From an uncultured Clostridia bacterium (GTDB taxonomy: Bacteria > Bacillota > Clostridia > Oscillospirales > Acutalibacteraceae), in the NCBI GenBank assembly GCA_947567585.1, contig CANONE010000021.1:1-20483 (forward strand): a stretch of DNA of 20,483 nt, read 5' to 3'. Of this stretch, positions 15,148-20,483 are shown one piece after another. The notes under the pieces are model-generated. The model saw only the letters and a list, made by a program, of their open reading frames with translations. It was not told where the DNA came from and did not search any database. Within the stretch, counting starts at the first letter, position 1. Each line of letters opens with the position of its first letter. A program made the translations under genes and the position numbers.

Positions 15148-15151
15148 ATCC
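15137..15151. promoter_or_regulatory. Candidate operator overlapping the -35
   Basis: GGATTTG, one central base, CAAATCC: a perfect 7-1-7 inverted repeat that completely contains the TTGACA -35 element. Its placement is that of a repressor-binding site; no regulator gene is identifiable here. Confidence 0.45.
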
Positions 15152-15199
15152 GGGAATCCCTGCATTTTTACTATAATTCCAGAAATCAGGTGGGAAAGA

Positions 15200-15737
15200 A
15201 GAGGGCAGATAGGGGAAAATAATTTATCGGGGTAAAGCCATAAACCATGAAGCCGCAAAAATTCATTTGCCCATGTACAGTACAACTGGAAAAACTCCTA
15301 AACTTGGCAGACTTATGGAAACTTCAAAAAATGAAGTTTCCGCTCGTGCAAAATGTCGATCTATGGCGTGAGCGAAGGATATGAATAGATATCGAAATAT
15401 TGGGAGATATAGACAAGGGGAGGAGGGGAAGAAAGAGGGGCGCTTTCCTATCATCTTAATGGTATGAAATGACATGGAAAACGGGGCAACCTATTTGAGC
15501 GGCAGGCGGGTATACAAAATATGGTGTTGTGGTAAAGCGGCGCATTATGCCACTGGAGAAATTTGTAACAATATTGTAACCCACTGGGAGCAGGGACTAG
15601 GAGCGCGCTGAAAAGAAGAGACGCGGACATGCAAAAGCGGAAATTCCCTAGGGGTGCATGGGTTTGTGGAGGATTTAGAAACGAAATTTCACAGTTTTCT
15701 GTTGGGAACTGAAAAAAGCATTCGCAAAAAGAAGTGG
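15200..15737. other. Intergenic region without recognisable gene
   Basis: About 540 bp with no credible coding frame, tRNA or known RNA. It holds a perfect 10-bp hairpin (15317-15326 with 15332-15341, A5 loop) with no T-tract. It also has two direct copies of TTGTAAC 11 bp apart (15563, 15574), nested between two copies of CCACTGG (15550, 15581). Base composition is more AT-rich than in the genes. Long minus-strand frames here cross the importer promoter and lack ribosome sites. Confidence 0.5.
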
Positions 15738-15766
15738 TTGACTTCCTATTTTTGCCGTGATATAAT
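15738..15766 (+). promoter_or_regulatory. Strong SigA-type promoter of the ABC importer
   Basis: TTGACT (15738-15743), 17-bp spacer, perfect TATAAT (15761-15766) preceded by TGA (extended -10). Start near 15773 gives a leader of about 225 nt before the binding-protein ATG. Confidence 0.85.
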
Positions 15767-15873
15767 AATCCCACAAGATACAGGGAAATGCATTGCCGCT
15801 TTTTAAGCACTATCACAAGGCGTACATTCCCGGTTCATATTTTCGGCACGGATATTTCATAAACGACGCTTTT

Positions 15874-15918
15874 CGAATGGGTACCCATTCGTTTGTCAGT
15901 AACTCCGAAGAGTTACTG
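15874..15918 (+). promoter_or_regulatory. Paired palindromes in the importer leader
   Basis: Two perfect inverted repeats stand in the 5' leader. One is an 18-bp palindrome (15874-15891, half-site CGAATGGGT). Five bases later comes a 9-bp hairpin, CAGTAACTC (15897-15905) with GAGTTACTG (15910-15918) around CGAA. Neither is followed by a T-tract, so a simple terminator is unlikely; operators or RNA regulatory hairpins are possible. Confidence 0.5.
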
Positions 15919-15997
15919 ATGGCGTTCTAACCAACCTAGGGTCTAATTTCACTGACCAAATATATCATTTCAATCATTTCTTAAGGAGGCAATCCGA

Positions 15998-18031
15998 ATG
16001 AAGAAGAGAAGCATTGCCCTTCTGCTGGCAGTCGCTATGCTGTTCACGCTGGTGTTCAGCGCGTGCGGCGGCGATAATCCGTCCAGCAGCCAGGGCGGCG
16101 AGTCCAGCTCCGCTGGCAACTCTACTACCAGCAGCGAGGGCGGCGAGCCCGAGGGCGGCAATACCGGCTCCGCTGAGCTGGCTGCGGCTGGCATCACCAC
16201 CGACGTGGGCACTCCCCGTGAGGAGACCCTGATCGTTGAGTGCCAGAACTCCACCGATACCGCTGGTCAGTTCAACACCTACATGACCGGCACCGCTACC
16301 GGCTTCGGTATTCATCAGCTGATGAGCACCCACATGTGGGAAATGAACACCGCCGCCGGCCATCAGTTCGGCGAGGCTGTTGAGAGCGCTACTTCCAACG
16401 ACGACTTCACCGAGTGGAACATCAAGGTTCGCGAGGGCATCAAGTGGTCTGACGGCGAGGACTTCAACGCGGAAGACGTGGCGTTTACCTTCAACATGAT
16501 CAAGGAGAACGACAACATCGGCGCTCACGCTTACACCAACATGTACATCGACAAGGTGGAAGTGGTTGACGACTACAACGTGAAGTTCACCATGGTCGAG
16601 CCCTTCCCCCGGCTGGATCAGTGCTTCGGCAACACCGTGTGGGGCTGCGACTGGCGCATCGTGCCTGAGCATATCTACTCCACCGTGGGCGACGTGACCC
16701 AGTTTAAGGACGAGGCTCCTGTTGTGGCCGGCCCTTACACTGTGGATCAGTATGACCCGCTGGGCAACTGGATCCTCTACAAGCTCCGGGACGACTGGCA
16801 GGACAGCACCCTGGGCGTGGTTGGCCCCATCGAGTATGGCTTCACCGCTGACCAGGTTCCTGCCAAGTATGTCTGGTTCCGCTATATTGGCGACTCCACC
16901 ACCAAGCAGATGGCTATGATCGGCAACGAAGTGGACATCCTGTGCGAAATGACCCTGGAAGAGCTGCAGGCCATGACCAGCCAGAACGACAAGATCGGCG
17001 CTTGGATGAACGAGTTCCCCTACGCCAACCCCGATGATCCCGGCGCAAAGGGCATCACCTTCAACTGCGGCCTGGGCGCTCCCTATGACAACCCCGACTT
17101 CCGCTGGGGCATCTGTCTGGCTCTGGACATCGACGCTCTGTCTGAGAACATCTTCAGCGGCGCCGGCCGTGCGGCCCCCATCCCGCTGCTGAACAACACC
17201 AACGTGATGCAGGAGCTCTACACCATTCCCATGCAGGAGTGGCTGGAGAACTTCGAGCTGGATCTGGGCGACGGCACCAAGTTCAAGCCCTATGATACCG
17301 GCTATGCCCAGCGTATGGCTGAGAAGCTGAACTTCGAAGGCACCGATGAGGAGAAGATCACCACCTTCGGCGCCGGCTGGTGGAAGCATGACGAAGAAGC
17401 CGCCACCAAGCTGCTGGAGAAGGCTGGCCTTTCCAAGGGCAGCGACGGCAAGTGGCAGTATGAAGGCAAGCCCTTTACCTTCGAGATGAGCTATCTGGCT
17501 GACGCTGAGTTCCAGGTAGCCCGCGGTGTACAGGCTGCGTTCAACCAGCTGCAGGCTTTCGGTTTTGACTGCACTATCACCTCTAAGTCTTCCTCCACCT
17601 GGAGCGTTGACGACACCAACGGCAACTACGAGATCGGCGGCTACTGGCCCTCCGGCGGTAACTACCTGAAGGACATCTATCGTCCCTTCACCGGCTTTGA
17701 CAACACTCTGATCCAGCCCGTTGGCCAGAACAGCCAGGGCGGCTACGGCGGTCGTTGGAACAACCAGCGCGTCACTGACATCCTCCACGAGATGGCGAAC
17801 CTGAGCCCCGAGAAGGACGAGGACAAGTGCTACGAGCTGGCCACCGAGATGCTGCAGGAGTTTGTTAAGGATATGCCTGTTATCAACTTCCTGTCCGGCA
17901 CCAAGTTCGTGCCCACCAACAGCACCTACTGGCAGGGCTATCCCAATGCCGAGGATCCGTACAATGGTCCCTGGTGGTGGTGGAGCTGCTTCAAGTATAT
18001 GCTGCCCAAGATCACCCCTGTAGCGAAGTAA
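15998..18031 (+). CDS. ABC importer solute-binding lipoprotein (family 5)
   Basis: A 677-residue extracellular binding protein of the SBP_bac_5 (Opp/Dpp) family. A lipoprotein signal peptide ends at Cys23 (LVFSAC), followed by a Ser/Gly/Glu-rich linker (24-60). The family signature is clear at WSDGEDFNAEDVAFTF (150-165). It should deliver an oligopeptide or oligosaccharide to the permeases encoded downstream. The C-terminus is unusually Trp-rich (WQGYPNAEDPYNGPWWWW, ending about 15 residues from the stop), a feature I associate with sugar-binding members; substrate is therefore open. The ATG at 15998 has TAAGGAGG (15982-15989) at spacing 8. Codon use is strongly biased (GCT, AAC, AAG, GGC, CTG), unlike the GCG-rich neighbours, and fits high expression, as does the strong promoter. 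A 409-bp structured gap separates it from the permease genes. Confidence 0.93.
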   Translation: MKKRSIALLLAVAMLFTLVFSACGGDNPSSSQGGESSSAGNSTTSSEGGEPEGGNTGSAELAAAGITTDVGTPREETLIVECQNSTDTAGQFNTYMTGTATGFGIHQLMSTHMWEMNTAAGHQFGEAVESATSNDDFTEWNIKVREGIKWSDGEDFNAEDVAFTFNMIKENDNIGAHAYTNMYIDKVEVVDDYNVKFTMVEPFPRLDQCFGNTVWGCDWRIVPEHIYSTVGDVTQFKDEAPVVAGPYTVDQYDPLGNWILYKLRDDWQDSTLGVVGPIEYGFTADQVPAKYVWFRYIGDSTTKQMAMIGNEVDILCEMTLEELQAMTSQNDKIGAWMNEFPYANPDDPGAKGITFNCGLGAPYDNPDFRWGICLALDIDALSENIFSGAGRAAPIPLLNNTNVMQELYTIPMQEWLENFELDLGDGTKFKPYDTGYAQRMAEKLNFEGTDEEKITTFGAGWWKHDEEAATKLLEKAGLSKGSDGKWQYEGKPFTFEMSYLADAEFQVARGVQAAFNQLQAFGFDCTITSKSSSTWSVDDTNGNYEIGGYWPSGGNYLKDIYRPFTGFDNTLIQPVGQNSQGGYGGRWNNQRVTDILHEMANLSPEKDEDKCYELATEMLQEFVKDMPVINFLSGTKFVPTNSTYWQGYPNAEDPYNGPWWWWSCFKYMLPKITPVAK

Positions 18032-18059
18032 AAAGCGTGTAACCCTTGCGGCCGTGTAA

Positions 18060-18086
18060 GGGGAAAGAGCGCAAGCGATTTTCCCC
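18060..18086 (+). other. 3' hairpin after the binding-protein gene
   Basis: GGGGAAA (18060-18066) pairs with TTTCCCC (18080-18086), about 30 nt past the stop, with no T-tract. It could protect the binding-protein mRNA 3' end, a common way to express it above the permeases. Confidence 0.35.
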
Positions 18087-18117
18087 ACCCCGCAAGCCGA
18101 CACACAAATGGAGCGCC

Positions 18118-18174
18118 CGATTCCCGCAAGCAGGAAGCCTACTGCCACGCGCAGTAGCTACCGGTACGGAATCG
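18118..18174 (+). other. Branched RNA-like structure
   Basis: CGATTCC (18118-18124) pairs with GGAATCG (18168-18174) and encloses a perfect 7-bp hairpin (18139-18145 with 18151-18157). This suggests a multi-branch fold in the intercistronic RNA. It matches no RNA family I recognise. Confidence 0.3.
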
Positions 18175-18191
18175 CGAAAACGGAGAAAAAG

Positions 18192-18240
18192 TTTCGTCAA
18201 CCTTTACAAAGGTTGCGGGGTGCGGGGCTGAGCCCCGTGG
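18192..18240. repeat. Palindromic element copy in the importer operon
   Basis: A third relative of the 5872-6012 element: TTTCGTC, then the palindrome AACCTTT-AC-AAAGGTT (18199-18214). GCGGGGTG and a hairpin CGGGGC (18223-18228) / GCCCCG (18232-18237) follow. It corresponds to the left half of the large copy only; the right arm is absent. Confidence 0.75.
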
Positions 18241-18268
18241 TTTCCCAGCGCTCCAGCACGAACAAAAA

Positions 18269-18297
18269 TAAACATGGCAAAAGCTCCTGTTTATAAT
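18269..18297 (+). promoter_or_regulatory. Possible internal promoter for the permease genes
   Basis: TAAACA (18269-18274), 17-bp spacer and a perfect TATAAT (18292-18297). Two more TATAAT motifs (18356, 18405) lack good -35 boxes. The -35 here is weak (4 of 6), so this is tentative. Confidence 0.35.
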
Positions 18298-18318
18298 CTG
18301 ATTATTTAATGAAGGTTT

Positions 18319-18356
18319 GGGAGACGTGAGCCGGTTCGCTTACGCCTCCCTCCTTT
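18319..18356 (+). terminator. Hairpin upstream of the first permease gene
   Basis: A long imperfect stem, GGGAG...CGT...AGC (18319-18331) with GCT...ACG...CTCCC (18338-18350), followed by TCCTTTA. It may partly terminate transcripts leaving the binding-protein gene, lowering permease expression; the U-tract is weak. Confidence 0.45.
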
Positions 18357-18440
18357 ATAATCAGCGATTGGCATTTTGTAAAGTTTTCTCCAACATATCC
18401 ACACTATAATTCACACATTGTGAGGTAAGGAAGTGTAGAA

Positions 18441-19436
18441 GTGAAATTCAAAACATTCTTTCTGCAACGTGTGCTTGCTTGGGCTTTGACGATTTGGATC
18501 GGCGTTACCTTCATCTTCTTTATTCCGCGCATGTTCCCTTCGTCCCCAGTCGAAACCATGATTGCGCAAATGACCTCCCGTATGGGCAACATGCAGCCTG
18601 AACAGGTTCAGGCTCTGCAAAAGCAGTTAAGCGTCCAGTTCGGCCTGGAGGGCTCCCTGCTGGAGCAGTATGGCACTTTCCTGTGGAACGGCCTGCTGCA
18701 TTTTGACTTTGGCCCCTCCCTTATGAGCTATCCCACTCCCGTGGGCGAGATCATTGGTACCTACCTGCCCTACACGCTGTTCCTGTCCCTGTTCAGCACC
18801 CTTTTGGCGTGGCTTCTGGGCAACTTCATTGGCCTCTTGGCCGGCTTCCGCAAGAACGCCCGCTCTTCCAAGATTCTGGAAGGCATCGCCATTTGCATTT
18901 ACCCGATTCCTTACTTCCTGGTGGCGTTGGTGCTGCAGATTCTATTCTGTTTTGTCTGGAAGGTATTCCCCTTGCAGGCCAACATTATGCATGGCGAGTT
19001 CAGCGTATGGTTTGCGTCGCTGATCAAAGCTTCCATCCTTCCGGCGGTTTCCCTGCTGCTGCTGGGTACCGGCTGGTGGATTATCTCCATGAAATCTCTG
19101 GCTGGAACCACGGCTGAAGAGGACTTTGTTATGTTCGCCCGCTATCGCGGCCTGTCCGAGGCTACGATTGGCCGCAGCTATGTTCTGCGCAACTCCATCC
19201 TCACGCAGATCACGGCCCTGGCCATGAGCCTGGGCGGCGTCTTCGGCGGCTCCATCATGACCGAGATCATCTTTGGCTATCCCGGCGTAGGCACGCTGGT
19301 TCAGAACGCCATCCTGCAGTCAGACTACAACATGATTCTGGGCTGCATCACCATTTCCATTGTCGCCATTTCCACCGCCACGCTGATCGTTGACCTGGTC
19401 TATCCCTTCATCGATCCGCGCATCCGTTACAGCTAA
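18441..19436 (+). CDS. ABC importer permease, DppB/OppB type
   Basis: A 331-residue inner-membrane permease of the binding-protein-dependent family. An N-terminal membrane segment (about 9-29) is followed by an extracellular stretch (30-105). Five further segments lie near 110-135, 149-172, 193-215, 253-275 and 298-320. The ATPase-contact (EAA) loop is visible at about 233-255 (ARYRGLSEATIGRSYVLRNS). The PIPYFL motif at 155-160 is typical of this subfamily. It starts with GTG at 18441, with AAGGAAG (18427-18433) at spacing 7. The next gene follows 12 bp after the stop, whose ribosome site overlaps the stop codon, so the two permeases are co-translated partners forming a heterodimeric channel. 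Confidence 0.93.
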   Translation: MKFKTFFLQRVLAWALTIWIGVTFIFFIPRMFPSSPVETMIAQMTSRMGNMQPEQVQALQKQLSVQFGLEGSLLEQYGTFLWNGLLHFDFGPSLMSYPTPVGEIIGTYLPYTLFLSLFSTLLAWLLGNFIGLLAGFRKNARSSKILEGIAICIYPIPYFLVALVLQILFCFVWKVFPLQANIMHGEFSVWFASLIKASILPAVSLLLLGTGWWIISMKSLAGTTAEEDFVMFARYRGLSEATIGRSYVLRNSILTQITALAMSLGGVFGGSIMTEIIFGYPGVGTLVQNAILQSDYNMILGCITISIVAISTATLIVDLVYPFIDPRIRYS

Positions 19437-19448
19437 GGAGGAACGAAA

Positions 19449-20294
19449 ATGGCATCTTTCAAGAAATTCTGGAAAAACGCGAATTTCCGCTTAAAATTCG
19501 GACTGATTGTCACGATTTTCTTCTTCATATTGGGTTTCATTGTTTATTACATTCCTCATGTGGATCCCTTTACCTTCAGTACCTATGAAAAGGGCCTGGG
19601 AGTAAGCGGAGCTCATTTACTGGGCACCACCAGCCAGGGCCAGGACGTTTTCTGGCTGCTGATTGAAGGTATTCACAACTCTTTGACCATCGGCCTGATC
19701 GTAGCGGCCATTGGTACGGTGGTAGGCGTGTTCGTAGGTCTTTTGTCCGGCTTTGCCGGCGGAGTCCTGGACCGCGTGCTGATGATTATCACGGATACCT
19801 TTGTGGTTATCCCTTCTTTGCCCATTTTGATTTTGATGACCTCTTTGATGAAGGGCGGCGCCACGGTTATTTTGATGGCCTTAACGTTGGCTCTGTTTGC
19901 CTGGGCCTGGCCCAGCCGGCAGATTCGCTCCATGTCTCTGACGATTAAGGAGCGCGACTTCATCCACACGGCCCGGTTCTCCGGCGAAGGTACGGTACAA
20001 ATCGTCGTTACCGAGATTTTGCCCTATGCCCTGACTTGGTCCCTTTCCAACTTTATGAACGCCACCCTGTCGGCCATTGGTTCCGAGTCCAGCCTGGCGG
20101 TTCTGGGCCTTTCTCCCGGCAACCTGGTATCCTTAGGCAATATGATCAACTGGGCCAGGCAGTATAACGCCATTTTCAACCAGCAGTGGCTGTGGATCGG
20201 CTCTCCCATTGTGGCCACCGTGGTGCTGTTCATTGGCCTGTTTATGCTGATTACCGGCTACAATGACTATCTATCCATGAAGAGAGGCAGGTAA
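19449..20294 (+). CDS. ABC importer permease, DppC/OppC type
   Basis: A 281-residue partner permease. An N-terminal segment (about 16-35) precedes the diagnostic HLLGTTSQGQDVFWLLIEGI (56-75), the OppC/DppC-type signature. Membrane segments follow near 80-100, 110-132, 138-157, 198-220 and 250-272. The EAA loop lies at about 168-192 (KERDFIHTARFSGEG onwards). The ATG at 19449 has AAGGAGGAA (19435-19443). Five bases separate its stop from the next ATG, consistent with a single operon. Confidence 0.93.
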   Translation: MASFKKFWKNANFRLKFGLIVTIFFFILGFIVYYIPHVDPFTFSTYEKGLGVSGAHLLGTTSQGQDVFWLLIEGIHNSLTIGLIVAAIGTVVGVFVGLLSGFAGGVLDRVLMIITDTFVVIPSLPILILMTSLMKGGATVILMALTLALFAWAWPSRQIRSMSLTIKERDFIHTARFSGEGTVQIVVTEILPYALTWSLSNFMNATLSAIGSESSLAVLGLSPGNLVSLGNMINWARQYNAIFNQQWLWIGSPIVATVVLFIGLFMLITGYNDYLSMKRGR

Positions 20295-20299
20295 CGATT

Positions 20300-20483
20300 A
20301 TGCTGAAAGTCGAAAATCTGTCCGCTTCTTACAAAACCATAGACGGGGATGTCCATGTTATTAATGACCTGGATTTTACGGTCAATGACAACGAGATTTT
20401 TGGCATAGCTGGCGAGTCCGGCTGCGGCAAGACCACTTTGCTGAAAACGCTGTACGATATCATTGAGTTCCCGCTGGTCATTG
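20300..20483 (+). CDS. ABC importer ATP-binding protein, DppD/OppD type (partial)
   Basis: The first 61 residues of an ATPase, cut off by the window edge. The Walker A motif GESGCGKTT (38-46) is complete and preceded by the usual A-loop region (Tyr11 in SASYKT). The Walker B and signature motifs lie outside. Position after two Opp/Dpp permeases identifies it as the D-type ATPase energising the importer. Its ribosome site is weak (AGAGAGG at 20281-20287, long spacing), suggesting coupling to the upstream gene. Confidence 0.9.
   Translation, partial: MLKVENLSASYKTIDGDVHVINDLDFTVNDNEIFGIAGESGCGKTTLLKTLYDIIEFPLVI

Noticed and set aside
15317..15341. Perfect 10-bp hairpin as terminator
   Set aside because: The loop is A5 and no T-tract follows on either strand, so it is not called a terminator.
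15451..15816. A 121-codon minus-strand frame in the large intergenic region
   Set aside because: It crosses the importer promoter, lacks a ribosome site and has no recognisable domain.
15974..18148. A 724-codon minus-strand open frame opposite the binding-protein gene
   Set aside because: It mirrors the plus-strand gene, whose signal peptide, family motif and ribosome site are clear. The antisense product is a low-complexity Val/Leu/Gly/His sequence produced by the biased codon use of the real gene.

Overview
The window looks like a chromosomal segment from an endospore-forming, GC-rich member of the Clostridia; Oscillospiraceae-like is my best guess. The grounds are a spoIIAA-spoIIAB-sigF operon, a SpoIIIE-type translocase next to a TepA-like ClpP relative, a trmK-nif3 pair, strong AGGAGG-type ribosome binding sites and GC-rich coding sequence. 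I see no phage, transposase, CRISPR array, tRNA or rRNA. Almost everything is housekeeping or sporulation machinery, plus the start of an oligopeptide/oligosaccharide ABC importer.

Layout. 1-1000: a carbon-nitrogen hydrolase on the minus strand with its own promoter. 1126-5867: a plus-strand block tepA-like / uppP / spoIIIE. 5868-6017: the convergent gap after spoIIIE, filled almost end to end by a 141-bp near-perfect palindrome (5872-6012). 6018-7868: a minus-strand DUF342/FapA-like gene, divergent from folC (8061-9356), each with a clear SigA-type promoter. 9562-10977: spoIIAA-spoIIAB-sigF with overlapping genes. 11021-12847: a 17-bp-spaced promoter, then a small DUF1858 redox-disulfide protein, trmK and a Nif3-like protein. 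12989-14722: rqcH (NFACT family). 14820-14996: an uncharacterised 58-residue minus-strand gene with a TTGACA-17-TATCAT promoter overlapped by a perfect inverted repeat. 15738-20483: a strong promoter, a 225-nt leader with two perfect palindromes, a solute-binding lipoprotein gene, a long structured intergenic region, two permease genes and the first 61 codons of an ATPase gene cut by the window edge.

How the genes work together. TepA-like protease, UppP (lipid carrier recycling) and SpoIIIE fit envelope and septum functions. SpoIIAB with its anti-anti-sigma SpoIIAA controls SigF, the first forespore sigma factor, and SpoIIIE normally pumps the chromosome into the same compartment. TrmK and RqcH act on tRNA modification and stalled-ribosome rescue. 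The ABC genes form a classical binding protein-permease-permease-ATPase importer.

The least conventional content is non-coding. A family of structured palindromic repeats (5872-6012, 12921-12982, 18192-18240) shares one core and shows paired compensatory changes in a hairpin; one copy appears to supply the Shine-Dalgarno sequence of rqcH. The other items of interest are the small minus-strand gene and its leader, and the structured RNA regions around the binding-protein gene. I found no convincing multi-gene novel system.
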